Origin: Rhododendron vialii
Lineage: Eukaryota; Streptophyta; Magnoliopsida; Ericales; Ericaceae
Direction: 5' to 3'
DNA length: 64,000 nucleotides
Assembly: GCF_030253575.1 (NCBI RefSeq)
Contig: NC_080569.1
Location: forward strand, 7,110,001-7,174,000
Made by a program: the position numbers and the translations under genes. This document shows positions 22,665-34,529 of the stretch, in pieces. The notes beneath the pieces were generated by a model. It had not been told where the DNA came from, made no database searches, and worked only from the letters and a program-made list of their open reading frames with translations. Positions within the stretch are counted from its first letter, which is position 1; every line of letters begins with the position of its first letter.

Positions 22665-23296
22665 ATATCTCTTACTCCCTCTTTCTCTCTGTCGCAAAAC
22701 TCCCTCCTTCTCTCTGTCGCAAAATCCTAACGTAATTGCCGTGATTGGCGTGATTTCGAAGTAGAAGGGATAATTGGCTAAATGGATGGGATTTGAATGG
22801 AATGGTAATTCAGTTAGGCACTATTTTCCTTTTTAAATGTAATGGACTTTATGCCTTACCAAATACATATTAGTGGACTTAGTAGATTAGAAACTTGATC
22901 AGTGGATCTAGTGGGTTAGAAACATACTATAGTGGACCTTAGGCCAATTTTTTATTTCTATTATTATTATTTTCACCCCTAGTTTTTTCCATTAGATTGT
23001 TTATTTACCTAGTATTTTTCTGTCTTAATTTGGTTCCCATTAGCGTCTAGATTCATTTTCTTCTAGACTAGAGATTCGTGCAATACCAACCAAACACGTC
23101 CCAATTCGTACACCATCATCCTAGCATTCTTTTCCCTGTCTCATGCCAATTACAGTATTACTCCTCCGCAGATTGGAGGTGGCTGTCGTGGCCGGGACCA
23201 TACGATAAATTTATAAACTTCGTTCATTTCATTTGTGTGGTCAGTGGCGGACTGGTAGTTAGCCATCTCCTTCCCAAGTACAGATTTCCAATTTCA

Positions 23297-23629
23297 ATGG
23301 GTTCTCGTCGGAGAGTCTCCTCCCCAGTACTCTCTCTCCTCTTTTCTCATCATCCCTCGCTGTTACTACTCTGGCTCATCACCGCCACCTGCCCCACCGT
23401 CGCCGCCTTGTCGTCTTCCAATTTTCCATCGGTTTCCGCCGGAGCATCTGAGGACAGGGGAAAGGTCGCGCTCGATCTCTATTATGAGACGCTCTGTCCT
23501 TATTGCTCCAATTTCATCGTCAATTATCTGGATAAGCTCTTTGACAGTGGACTAATCTCCGCCGTCGATCTCAACCTCATTCCCTACGGCAACGCCAAGA
23601 TTGGATCCAACGCCACCATCACTTGCCAG
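23297..23629 (+). CDS. Extra GILT first exon with CPYC active site
   Basis: From ATG to a GT donor gives 111 codons with no stop: a hydrophobic signal region (LLLLWLIT at about residues 22-29), then a GILT N-terminal domain with YYETLCPYCSNFIVNYL, a NATI glycosylation site and the terminal TCQ. The reading phase at the donor is the same as in the first exon at 24384-24668, so it could splice to the exon at 25177 and give a 277-aa protein completing the CQHG signature. No separate downstream exons follow it before 24384. It may be an alternative first exon with its own promoter, or the survivor of a tandem duplicate that lost its other exons. The intact CxxC distinguishes it from the main exon. 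The upstream frame stays open to 23078, but the ATG at 23297 precedes the signal peptide directly. Confidence 0.75.
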
Positions 23630-24383
23630 GTTTTCCCTCACAATTTCTCTCTTTAGCAAAATTGGCTTCTTTATTTCTAGTATAATTAGCTACCAGTACC
23701 TGTATTATCCGATAACACCCGGTTGAAAATCTTCGGTTGTTGAAATTGACGAGTTTTTTCAACAATCTCGAAAGTTGTACCAGTAATTGGGATGAGAAAA
23801 CAAAGTGGACGTGAGAAAGCATAACAATAAGCGCTTGGCCTTCATGTGAGTTCACATGTTAGAATTTTCGCATGTTTGCACGTTCGAATTTCAAAGAGGC
23901 TTGACGTTCTAAACCTGGGAATCACTAAATTATTTGTCCAGTCCTTTAACTTTAAGGTTTCAGCTCAAACTCAAATTAGACTGGACATCTGGTTACCAAA
24001 TCAAAAGATGTCAGGAAAATGACTTTGAACTCTAATCGCGATTATATTACTCTTTAATGTTTGATTATTCAGTTTATCAAGTTCATCCAAATTCAGGAAA
24101 AGTTAGTGTTGGGAAAAAATCGGAGAAATATTTTAGGACGAAATAAATTTATTTTAGTATAAAAAAAAATGATGATCTCAGTTTTATTGCATACGTGGGT
24201 TCCACAGATCCACCGGTTAGCAATCCCTTTGACTGGCCGCCGGATTAGTTTCCGCTACCAAACTTTATTCTTCACTCTCGTCTCGTGTCACTTCCTCTGC
24301 TCCCACCCTTTGCTTCACCTCCATAAGCGACGGCGGGCATGAGAATCTGACTCACTCCATAACCCACTCTCTAATTTCTCACA

Positions 24384-27300
24384 ATGGCTTCTGATCACCT
24401 ACCCACTCTTTCTCTCCTCTCTTTCCTTCTCCTCTCCGCTTATCTCTCTTCCCCTATTTGTGCTGTCCTTTCTCCGGCTTCACCTCCGGATTCCTCCGAT
24501 AAAGTGAGACTGGGACTCTACTACGAAAGCCTTTGCCCTTACAGTGCCAATTTCGTCGTGAATTACCTTGTTGAGATATTTGAAAATGGGCTCATCTCCG
24601 TTGTCGATCTCCATCTCGTTCCATGGGGCAATGCCAAGATCCATGGCAACAACACCTTCGATTGCCAGGTTTCCCTCCAACTTCAACTCCCTTCTTGTCT
24701 TTGTTTTGATACCTCTGGTGTCCATGCCATCTTCCACCGTTTATTAATGGAGGCCAATTAAATCCAGGCCAAAGTCGTGTATGGTCTGGTCCTCAAGGAG
24801 TTGATAGTTGATATATATAGGAGGTTTCGAATCAGAGACTTTAGGATGGAGCAAACCTTGAGTCTCAGGCATTGACCACCTGGCGAACCCTTCGGTTTCA
24901 ACTCCCTTCTTGTCCATTTACGTGTTTGTCACAATATTTTTAACAAAAAACCTTCTTATGTCACTAAATTTTGATAAGTTAATTCCAAATTATTCATGGC
25001 CCCAGCTAAAGGTTTGCACATCACAGTTTGGTTCCTGGATCCTTATCTTAATGTATTTACATTATGTAAGCATCTCTACATAGTAATGCCATATTTCATC
25101 CCAGTTGCATCTTTATTATATTCGTTTGACAATTGCTGGAGTGGTATAATAAATTGCTTGTTTGTAATGATTGCAGCATGGCCCAATGGAATGCTTGCTG
25201 AACACCATCGAGGCATGTGCAATCAGTGTCTGGCCGGATCTGGTAAAGACCTTTGCTTGCGTTTATGGTTAATATGAGAAAATGCTAAAAAACGTTTCTT
25301 TGTCTTTTTCTTTGGTGAAAGAGGAACATGTATAAATTAAGACAACATTGTTCTGGGATGTAAAATCCATTGATTGTTGGAACAACTGCGAGGAAATGCC
25401 AGAAGGAGCTAATCTAAAACAAAAGAATTAGAAACTGAAACATTTATCGTCTTTGCCAAAATATCCACCCCCTGCTGAACTTGTTTGACAGTAAACGGCA
25501 ATCACCAATAAGGTTGTTAAGAGTATGATGGGCATTATCATTTTGCAATAATTGAACAGTAGCCATGGAATCCGCTACCACTTCCAATTTTTGTATGTTT
25601 AGATCCCAAGCTAATTGTAATCCATCTTGTAATGCACAAAAAACTCAGCCAACAGACTTGAGCCAACACCACAAGGTCTTTGAAAACCTCTGATCCATGT
25701 CCCAAGGTGATCATGGATAAGACCTCCAGATGTTGTCAAACTTGCAATTGTTGATTGCTCCATCGGACTATCAACATTAAGTTTGAAAAAGCCCACTGGT
25801 GGTGGAATCCACTTGAATAAAATTCTCCGACTAAAATTGTGTTGGGGGAATTATATGATCCCTTTGATCAAGTTGTGTAAATCCCTAATGGCATGATTTG
25901 AGTAAGACACAAAATGGTGTTTGTTTGGAATTGTCCAACAAATGATATGAAAAAGGATGGCCCATTTTACTCCTGAAGCATGGAGAAGTTTTGTGTTGTA
26001 GTTGGTTTTGATCCAAGTTGCAAGGGGGTTAAAAGGAAGAAGTTAGTTGGTGTGGTATATCAATGGCATTCCGAAAGGTTTTGGCTCTATCACATTCTTG
26101 CAGCATGAGTGATGCATTTGATGGGAAAATTGCAAGATGTTGGCAAATGCTATCAGGACTCGGTAGTGATTTTCCTAATGAGGAGATTATCTTTGGTTGC
26201 CATTAATTTAGATGGGCATGAGAAAATTGCTTCCAAATATGTGCTTTGAATTAATTATGTAACAATGCTTAAAAATGTGATGAAAAGTGCTATGGAACTC
26301 TCTGAATTTTAGCAATTAGCATTTTCCTTGCCTTAAATAACAATACTCCGGGCCATCGTGAACTTGAGTTATGGCCTTTTTTCAATCCTTGGTAATTGGA
26401 CTATGGGTAGAAGCATGTTGTTTTTGGTGAGTTGTGCTACGGTATCCAGCTGCAGATATAATCACTAAGTTTTAGGATTTTCATGGGAAAACGTAAAATT
26501 GGTCCTTCTAGTATCTAAGGAAACATCTCCCCGTTCTTCTAAGAATTTCAAATAGTTATGTTTTTTGCGTAAAAGATTAGATATGTGTCGCTTAATCAGA
26601 AAGGTTGTTTATCTAGATCCTTTAGTGCTCTTACTGTGGCATCAAATTATTTTGCAGAATAAGCATTTCTCTTTCATCTACTGCGTTGAAACTCTGGTCT
26701 ATGAGCACAAATACGCAGAGTGGGAAACATGTTATGACAAATTGGGTTTGGATGCAACACCTATTACTGAATGCTACACTAGTGGTTATGGGGAAGAGGT
26801 AAGCTTTTCTCTACATTTGGGTTTTACTTGGTGCATAACAAGTAATGCTGATGTGTGAAACATTACAATCCTGTCAAAGGTGAAAGGAATTCCAAAAAAT
26901 CTGATTTCTCTCTATCTAATTGCAGTAGCTTGTGGTGTTTATTTTCTCCTTATGGAAATGTACTCATATCTCCTTGGCAGGTCTCTTGATATTGTCCACC
27001 TTTGTTAATTGGGATGTTTTCATGTATCCATTAGCCTTCATTGTAGCTATATAAAGATGAGACATAATTGTGGGTTGATATCGGGGTAGCCTTTCTATGT
27101 GAAATGCTGGAAATGATTTGCCTAGAGTCACTTGCACCGTTGTATGATCTTTCTTGGCTTAATTAGACACATGTTAAGTTTATGAGGTCCTATCTGAGAT
27201 TAAACTTCCAAAGTTAATATTTTTCCCCTGCTTTTCTCTTCTGGAACAAGTTTTTTCATTTTTAGATTGGATTAAGCATTTTTTTTTTCCCCTCACTTTC

Positions 27301-27914
27301 CTTCGTCTCAGTTATGTATGCATTTCATGTAGATAAGAGCAAAAACCTTTCTTTTCACAAATAGTTTGTGGCTGATTTTTTTCATGATCTTTGTGCAGCT
27401 TGAGTTACAATATGCAGCAGAAACAAATACCCTTCAACCTCCCCATGAATATGTGCCTTGGGTGGTCGTTGATGGGCAACCCCTCTACGAGGTTAGTCTC
27501 TTCTTCCTCCACTGACTAAAAATATCCACATTTCAGAATTTAGAATTACGAGTTTATATTTCTGCTAATTCTTCAACTCATGTTTGCTTTATACTCTTGA
27601 GCAAGATTATTGACTTTACTGCAAGTTGATGATGTTTTGACTATTGCAATCTTTAGAGTGAGGTAGAGCTGAGACGGTGTCTCCACAAGTTGACGATGTT
27701 TCCCTTTTTGTAGGATTACGAAAACTTTATAAGCTATATTTGTGAAGCTTATAAAGGCGCTACTCTGCCCAACGCTTGCAGCGCACTGTCCCTCAATACC
27801 ATTCAAAAGAAGAAACGAAACACTCGTGCTCCAGTCTGTTACAGAGAAGATGCAACGAAGTCATTTTCATCAAGGATCAGATCAGCCATTACGTCATGGT
27901 TGGACCGAAGTTGA
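24384..27914 (+). CDS. GILT-type thiol reductase
   Basis: Five exons (24384-24668, 25177-25242, 26658-26798, 27399-27491, 27714-27914) join in frame to 261 aa, typical for plant GILT. An N-terminal signal peptide (about residues 1-28, LSLLSFLLLSAYLSS) sends it to the secretory or vacuolar route. The family signature CQHGxxECxxNxxxxC is complete as CQHGPMECLLNTIEAC across the exon 1/2 junction, and the family-typical YVPWVVVDGQPLYE and DYENFISYIC follow. In animals, GILT reduces protein disulfides in lysosomes; the plant substrate is unknown. The active site here is CPYS, not CxxC: the nucleophilic cysteine remains but the resolving one is serine. A separate exon 1.1 kb upstream encodes CPYC. 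Intron 2 contains a minus-strand LINE fragment. The gene lies beside an LSH gene, as in Arabidopsis by memory. Confidence 0.92.
25430..25860 (-). pseudogene. LINE RNase H fragment in GILT intron 2
   Basis: Read on the minus strand this gives PPPVGFFKLNVD, then TSGGLIHDHLGTWIRGF and SSLLAEF, the pattern of the RNase H domain at the end of plant LINE polyproteins. Further diverged coding remnants probably extend to about 26400. It is interrupted and lacks a start, so it is a dead fragment within the 1415-bp intron. Confidence 0.8.
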
Positions 27915-29810
27915 TGTTGCAGTTTCATGGTAGATGCCTTCACGTTCTATGTACTTCTTAATAAGTACTTTTTCTTTTTTCTTCTGTTGTTTCATAAAAT
28001 TGCGGGTATTAGAGTCGGGTCTGTCAATATTGGTATACACTATACAGCGAATGAAGCACAATGAGTAGATCTGTGAATCGTATAGGTGTAACAACTTCGC
28101 ATCTTTGCATGTCACACTGTTCTATTCTATGTGTGCTTTGTATTGGTTTTGCTTCACGCAATCCTCTAGCATTTTCGTGTTTTTTTTCAGACAGTACACA
28201 CGTTTATACATAGTTAGCCAGGAAAATGAAATATGATTATAGTGAAAACGTAAACATATTCCTTCTTTTTCTCGTCTGGAAATTGAAATGGAAATACATA
28301 TTCTTATGGGATCGGTACTATGTGTATGAATCTCACGTGAATGTGTGGCGGTGTCCCAACACCGAATAATTACTCCATGCGACGACGAAAAGCAGGTCAC
28401 TCTTTCTCAGGTCCGGGTCTTAGATTTATCAGGCCTAAGTCGAAGTTTTCAAATGGACCCTAAAATCTCAATATACTTTGCATAATTAAAAATTGTTGCT
28501 GGAAAAAAACATCATACCGAAGTCATTACAAGCTTCTTCTTTTTTTAACTCGGGAACATTACAAGCATTTGAGAGCATACAACCCAAACTCATGTCAAAA
28601 TAACCGTTACAATATCCCAAAAGTATCATTTAAACATTACTCTTCTCACATTTTTAACTACATGGAATACTCAACAATCCATATATTTGGAGAACAACTT
28701 ACCATTTACCTTAAAGTAAGTGAGCACATTTAATGAAACGTCTTTTCAATTCAGAACATAAATCCCTCCCATCAATACTAGACAGCGCATCTATCTATTT
28801 ACAAAATATCTCTCAGATTTGCACAATAAGATACCCGTTTAGATCTTTTCACTCAGCCTTTACTCTGACTTGGGCCCTTAAAATTTTTAAGCAAGTTATG
28901 CTTAATTTTTTAAAATTGGCCTCACTTTTATATGAGCATATACAGTTGGATGCCTCCAAAATTAGTTAAAATTTGGAAGGCCTAAAGCGATGGCTTTACG
29001 GGTTTTAGCCCAAAGCTGGCTCTGCTCTTTCTACCAAGAGTATCATACAGTCGACCCCTTTGAGATAGTCTGATTACTACAGTCCTCTAGCGTTTAGGTG
29101 GAATTTAATTCCTTTTTGTTTGGGTAACTTTAGAGCATATTAAAGCATAATCTAGCAAGAGAATCATATCATCTAGACAACAGATCCAATCTTTTTATTT
29201 ATATTTGTAAAATACGTTCTCCAGTCCACCCTAAATATCTAATTAGAGAAAGGAAAGATGAAAAAGGAAAGGAAGGAAAGGGCGCCCTAGTGGAGCCAGG
29301 ACAAGTTATATGCCTTGACTCCACTGAATATCTTCAAAGTCTTTTTTCAGGATATGAGATTAATTTAGGAATATTGCCATCTGCAAATAATATTACATTG
29401 TTCCGAAACTCCGCATCGAGATAAAAAGAAAACTTCTATTTCTTCGAAGTCAGGATATGGATCAAATAATAAATAGTATTCCTTTTTAGGTGGTCTACCG
29501 ACTGCTGCTCCTTCGTCTCTTCTCATTTCCCTATCATTCGCGCTTTATATGAACGGCTCCGGTTGTTCCGTGGTTCGTTGGGTGAACCTCAAACCTTTCA
29601 AGTAGTCTTCTTCGTGGCAGGTATGTCGAGAGCCCGGGACCCTTTGTTCCAAAATGTAAACAACACTTTACCAAAGAGAGGAAATTGTAAAAGAACCAGC
29701 TTGATATCCAAATGAATGATGAATAATTGAATGATTATATATTTATATATATAGCTTGTGGGGTTTTGTATTAAAGAGCATAGGTTTACAACATTTGTTC
29801 TAACTATCAA

Positions 29811-29813
<3 letters not shown>
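27915..29813. other. GILT 3' flank and intergenic DNA
   Basis: No gene recognised. Begins with the GILT 3' UTR. Open frames up to 92 codons (for example minus 28122-28400) have no domain and look like chance. 28430-28990 resembles diffuse repeat sequence with GGCCTAAG at both sides, not resolved. Confidence 0.5.

Positions 29814-29902
<89 letters not shown>
29814..29902 (+). repeat. (CT)n microsatellite, about 44 units
   Basis: An uninterrupted CT run of 89 bp, the longest perfect dinucleotide repeat in the window. Confidence 0.98.
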
Positions 29903-29904
<2 letters not shown>

Positions 29905-30669
29905 TAAAATAGCAACCGTCAATGGGTCTTCTGTGAATTGGATTCAAGTATTATTGGTGGATATTTTTTAGGGTATATTTTTTTTAATGCATGTCAGTTA
30001 TATGTCACATAGGAAAATATGTGTATCTTATATCGCTAAGTGAATTTATGTCTTTGCTAGTGAACATATGAAACGAGGATCATGGGTAGTTTCAATTGGG
30101 GTCCTACTATTGAAAGCCCATTGAGCTTTCATTAAGCTAAACAAAATGACAAAAAAAACACAAATGCTAATACACTTTTTACGTTTTTTCTATCCACTTT
30201 CACACACTTTTTCAACCTTAACAAAAGGCCATCGGGCTCTTTTCAGTAATTTTCCTACTTGTTAAACCAAACATAAAAGTCAGAATTGAAAGAGGTTCCA
30301 GACCAAACCAGAGAAAAAATCATGAAAAAGAAGAAGAAGAAGCAGTATTATTACTAATTAATGGAATATCCACAGTCCTGCATAATTAATGACCTTGTTG
30401 ATTTTTGTTGGAAATGTTTCAACAATATTGGTGATTGGCAGTGGGTCTGTGTTGTTATCACAAAGAAAAGATATAATAATTGAAGGAAAGGCAGATAGAC
30501 AAACTCCAATGATTAATGGATAAATGGAATAATATACTTATAATGGAAGCAACGGTTGGCTAGTGTGTCTTTTTCACAATGACGTGGTGGTTACCCCAAA
30601 AGAAAATAAAAGGCAAACCATCACCAGGGTTAGGCTATATTATCGTACTCATTATCGAAAATGATTGAG

Positions 30670-31093
30670 GTACCGATGGGGTGTAGGGATTTCGTAACGA
30701 CCGGCCGCGTCGGGCAGTCTTTGGCCACCGGACGGCAGATTCGAGCTGTCCAAAAATTTTTAAAAAAAAACTGAGGGGGCCTTCGCGGAAATTAACGGCA
30801 TCTGAGGTGTGTAGGGTGCTTGATCCGAGCACCCCTTTTTCGTGTATATATGTATATACATATATACACGAAAAAGGGGTGCTCGGATCAAGCACCCTAC
30901 ACATATACATATATACACGAAAAAGGGATGCTCGGATCAAGCACCCTACACACCTCGGATGCATTTAATTCCCGCGAGGGCCCTCTCGATTTTTTTTTTA
31001 TAAAATTTTTGGACGGCTCGGATCGGCCGTCCAGTGGCCGGAGATGACCCGGCCCGACCTGTCGGTACGAAATCCCTACACTCCGATCGGTAC
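30670..31093. mobile_element. Foldback MITE, GTACCGAT termini
   Basis: Ends GTACCGATGGGG and CGATCGGTAC. The arms carry GGATTTCGTAACGACC, GGCCACCGGACGGC, and GTAGGGTGCTTGATCCGAGC. The 3' part contains a duplicated AAGGGGTGCTCGGATCAAG block separated by ATATATACACG. No coding capacity; TSD not clear. The same family occurs at 41023-41390. Confidence 0.8.
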
Positions 31094-31149
31094 TTATAGC
31101 ATTACTCATTATATTATTGGGGTTTTTGGGTTACATTAGGGGATTTTTG

Positions 31150-31390
31150 GGTTTTTTTTTCGTTTTGTCTTTATTTAATTTTTTTCGCGATTATTCATTT
31201 CACGATAAACTTTTTACCTCTATTAATTCGTCTCGACGAGACAAAAGGAATCGAAAAGTAAAAGTATGACTTTTACCCACACAGTTTTGAAAATATCTAA
31301 GATAACCGATTTTTAAATTTTATCTTGGATATTACAAAAAATATTAAGGTAAAAGTAAAAAAATATTTTTTTTTTCCATTGATGCTTGAG
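31150..31390. repeat. AT-rich repeat with CGTCTCGACGAGACAAA
   Basis: Low-complexity AT-rich sequence with a TTTATTTAATTTTTTTCGCG motif that recurs at 36085-36265 and, more distantly, 32840-33090. Probably eroded relatives of the foldback at 5393. Confidence 0.45.
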
Positions 31391-31826
31391 AAATGATAGG
31401 TACATATCGAGCAACCACACCTCCAACGATACTCATCTCGCATGCACATGGGCCGCACCATGTGTGGGTCCTATATTTTTAAGTGTAGGTCCCACATGAT
31501 TGATGCGAGAATGGCATGGTTAGAGGTGTGGTTAGTTGGTGTATACACTTCTTTGTTTGCTTGTATGTGGTCTCCTATATCTTCAACTACAGAACCACTA
31601 GTTAGCTTTTTATTTTTTATAATTCAGGTATCCGGATTAACTTAAGCGCACATCGACTAATTATGAATTTTCTTATATAATTTAGTTGTCCAAATCAACT
31701 TACGCACACATTGACGAAGTATCAATAAAATGGAAATGAAAATCATTGACTAATTATGCACGTATCCTTTCAATTAAACCAGTCAAACGGGTGAAACGGT
31801 GCCATTGGGGTTTTAAAAGATAAAAG

Positions 31827-32053
31827 GAGAAATTTTTCGGTGCATGGTGGGTATATCCCACGTGGCACGTGGTATCCACTCGGCACATTCGGACTATCTA
31901 ATACACTTTTAGACGGCTCGAATTAAAACTCTCTCTCTCTCCTCTCACCCCAACACTTTCTCTCTCCAAGATGAACTGTCCAAAAATACAACGGACGGCT
32001 CAGATGTGCCGAGCGGGCACCACGTGGTACCCACCCGGCACTAAAAAAAATTC
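31827..32053. mobile_element. MITE with G-box motifs (member 1)
   Basis: Ends GAGAAATTTTTCGGTGC and GGCACTAAAAAAAATTC are imperfect inverted repeats. CACGTG hexamers occur in both arms (two near 31858-31872 and one near 32020). The centre contains CTCTCTCTCTCCTCTCACC. A sister copy lies 50 bp away. Confidence 0.75.
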
Positions 32054-32103
32054 CAAAAGGTAGTACTCCAAAATATTGTACATGTAAGTATGTGATTTTG
32101 AGG

Positions 32104-32331
32104 AGAAGTTTTTCAGTGCCGACGTGCCCCACGTGGTGACGAGCACCATCTCGGCCGTCCAAACGTGTATTGGACGGCCCAAATCTGTTTGGGTAATTTT
32201 TAAGTGTAAAATTACCAAAACACCCCCTCAAGCCCAAACAAATATGGATCGTTTAAAACACGTTTGGACGGCCAAAATACGTGTTCGGCACCACGTGACC
32301 CGTGCCCACCCGGCACTGAAAAATTTCTCGT
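32104..32331. mobile_element. MITE with G-box motifs (member 2)
   Basis: A 228-bp foldback with ends AGAAGTTTTTCAGTGCC and GGCACTGAAAAATTTCTC, and an 8-bp direct repeat TTTTGAGG (32096-32103, 32332-32339), compatible with hAT. CACGTGG occurs in each arm. The arms also hold GGCCGTCCAAACGTG and its inverse. Confidence 0.8.
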
Positions 32332-32789
32332 TTTTGAGGGGAGGAATGACGATGCAATAGTACAGTAGGAGTGGAGTGGCTCATCTTGGGAGTAATTATT
32401 CAATACTCCCAGAATATATGAACAATATATTTCCTCCTCTCATAACATATATGGGTCCCGTGTATATCTTCCGTGTGGACCTCACATGTTATGGGAGAGA
32501 ATGAAGTATATTATTCATATAATCCGAAAGTATTTGAATAATTTTCGCTTATCTTATCTCTTGAGTGCTTCAACAAACAAGGCGGCCAAGAAAAAAAAAG
32601 AAGAACAAACAAGTCCAAAAAAGAGGAGATCAAACAAATATACTTAAAGAACAACATGGCTCTCTCTGTTCGGTTTTTAATAAATTTTCTGGCCAATTAA
32701 TATCCCAAATATCTCCCGCGAAACCTTTATTAAACAATCTCAAATAGCCATGATTTGAGACGCTAGCTAGGAAGATGCTCATCACTATC

Positions 32790-33110
32790 TATGTTTTAAA
32801 AGATAATCTTTTCTGTCCCAAACTAATTGTTTCTACTAAACTCAAACTGTAGTTCTTGTTTTGTTTTTATTAAAAAAATATTTTGTTTTTTAATTTTACG
32901 TTAAACTTTTATAGATTATTGGTTTATCTCGACGAGAGAAATTAAAAATAATAATAAATTATGATATTCACCCAAAAAAAATTGAAAATATCCAAGAAAA
33001 AGTCAAAAAAAATATGAATTTTTTTATTCTTCTCATCGAGACAAATTAATAATTTATAAAAGTTTGGCACAAAATTAAAAAAACACCCCCTAATTATCAT
33101 GTAAATAGGT
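32790..33110. repeat. AT-rich foldback
   Basis: Weak inverted symmetry around a TTATTATTATTTTTAATTTC core, with GTCTCGATGAG and its inverse in the arms. No coding capacity. It fills the gap between the G-box MITEs and the LSH 3' end. Confidence 0.5.
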
Positions 33111-33447
33111 TCAAAAAATACGCACAATAGTATTTTATTTTAATATTAAAGTGGAAAAATATTTTATACGAATTTTAGCGTAAAACAAGTAATGTGAAAC
33201 GGGTGAGTAAATGGTGAAAACTAATCTTACTCTTTTTATAGAGAGAGAAAAGAGATTAGTTACTTTCAAAATTCAATGTTGTATAAAATAAAGATCGATT
33301 AATTGACTTACCTAAAATAATTACTTCAAAATTTTTTTTGGATAAGCAATTACTTCAAAGTTCTACTCTTCTTTGCAAAAAAATAAAGATCAATTAATTA
33401 CCTAAAATAATTAAACAGAAAATACTAAAAAATTACGAAAGTGGGAA

Positions 33448-34059
33448 CTATACAGTTGTAGTGGTCGTAAAAGAAGTAACGGCCACACCCCCACTACTCC
33501 CACCACCACCACCCTTCCCCGCTTGAACATCACCACTCCCTTCCGCCGCCGCAACCGTCGCCGGCGTCCGTTTCCTCTTCTTCTTCTCATAAGGTATCCC
33601 CCTAGCCTTAGCCTGACTCTCTCTCACCTCCCTCAAGTAAATCCTCACCGCTTTGGCTCCGAACGGGTTTGACTCGGCTCGCCCCCCGTTCTCCTCGTAC
33701 GCGGCTCGGAGCCGTCCGATGAGAGCGTCGAGGCTCCCCCACGCCTGCCTCAGCGGGCACGCGCACGGCGCCGGCGGGTTCGGGTGCCCGAAGCACGGGC
33801 ACCCGGTCGCGTGCACCTTCGTCTTCCCGAACTGGTCCAGGTACTTGAGGAACTCGATCACGTGCGCCCCGCTGCACCGCGCCAGCGTCAGCGGCGGCTT
33901 GTGGTTTCTCAAGTACTGCAAGAACGTGATCCAGTCGCGACGCTTTTGCGACTCGTACCTACTCGGCGGCGGAGGCGGCGCGGCGGAAGGTGATGCGCCG
34001 CCGGCGGTTGTCGACGATGGACCCTCGCCGGCGCGGTTCGGGTCGGATGCTGGATCCAT
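33448..34059 (-). CDS. ALOG/LSH family nuclear regulator, LSH6-like
   Basis: A single intronless frame of 203 aa. The ALOG domain spans about residues 34-160: [43 protein letters not shown], a zinc-ribbon insert with C87, C89, H92, C99 and C101, then [17 protein letters not shown] and [17 protein letters not shown] nuclear localisation signal KKKRKR lies at 159-164. The N-terminal 33 residues are P/S/A-rich and the C-terminus is a G/T-rich tail. The family binds DNA and represses differentiation at organ boundaries and meristems. Its nearest Arabidopsis member, judging by [19 protein letters not shown] and by neighbourhood, is probably LSH6, but LSH1/5/7-10 cannot be excluded. The leader contains a long GA/TC repeat. 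Confidence 0.93.
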   Translation of the reverse strand: MDPASDPNRAGEGPSSTTAGGASPSAAPPPPPSRYESQKRRDWITFLQYLRNHKPPLTLARCSGAHVIEFLKYLDQFGKTKVHATGCPCFGHPNPPAPCACPLRQAWGSLDALIGRLRAAYEENGGRAESNPFGAKAVRIYLREVRESQAKARGIPYEKKKRKRTPATVAAAEGSGDVQAGKGGGGGSSGGVAVTSFTTTTTV

Positions 34060-34313
34060 TTGTCTGGATTAATTGTGTCTTGATCAATTGTTAAATTTAA
34101 ACTTAAAAGGATAATCAGACTCCAAGTACGTACTCGACGCCAATCGGGTCGGGTCTGTGGTTGTATCTATCTGGTTGTCTCTCGGTTTTCCGGAGAATAA
34201 AATACTGTTGGCTGAAGATCTTTCTCACGGGAAAGACGAATTTTCTTTGTTGCTTTGGCTTGGGGTTTTAATTTGTTTCCCTTGAGATGGAGGAGAGCGT
34301 TTTCGGGGAAGAA

Positions 34314-34315
<2 letters not shown>

Positions 34316-34350
<35 letters not shown>
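34316..34350. promoter_or_regulatory. (GA)n repeat in the LSH leader or promoter
   Basis: About 17 GA units, some 260 bp upstream of the LSH start codon on the minus strand (TC on the sense strand). GA/CT repeats near plant start sites are often bound by GAGA-binding BBR/BPC proteins; whether this one is bound is inference. Confidence 0.5.
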
Positions 34351-34352
<2 letters not shown>

Positions 34353-34529
34353 CGTGTATGGTGGTGTGGAGTTGATGGGATGTGAAAGAGAAAGGAGGGT
34401 TATGCTGTACACTGTTTAATTATCATGCGGATGATAAACAAAAGTGAAAAGAAGAGAGGGACCCAAAATAGAACGGAAATTAAATGCTAAAAAAAGTCTT
34501 GTAGGCTGTCGTTAGCATGTAAAAACTGA

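Larger units (their letters stand above)
20490..22955. mobile_element. Putative 2.4 kb element with inverted subterminal repeats
   Basis: The left end has three TAAGTCCACT motifs (20505-20570). The right end has the inverse forms (AGTGGACTTAG, AGTGGATCTAG, AGTGGACCTTAGG at 22862-22945). The outermost ends share about 20 bp as imperfect inverted repeats around CCACTATAG. It lies inside repeats absent from the matching place in copies 1 and 2. No clear TSD and no transposase, so the superfamily is unknown. The interior has a C/T-rich block (20640-21090), an AT-rich GGTTATAT block and short tandem repeats. Confidence 0.55.

Noticed and set aside
20490..22955. CACTA transposon interpretation based on CCACTATAG ends
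   Set aside because: Inverted similarity extends outside CACTA on both sides, and the flanking trinucleotides do not match as a TSD.
24783..24900. Antisense SINE-like block in GILT intron 1
   Set aside because: Weak box B resemblance (GATTCGAAACC on the minus strand) without boundaries.
33653..34072. Plus-strand 139-codon frame opposite LSH, and minus-strand frame 33608-33877
   Set aside because: Shadows of the GC-rich ALOG coding sequence.
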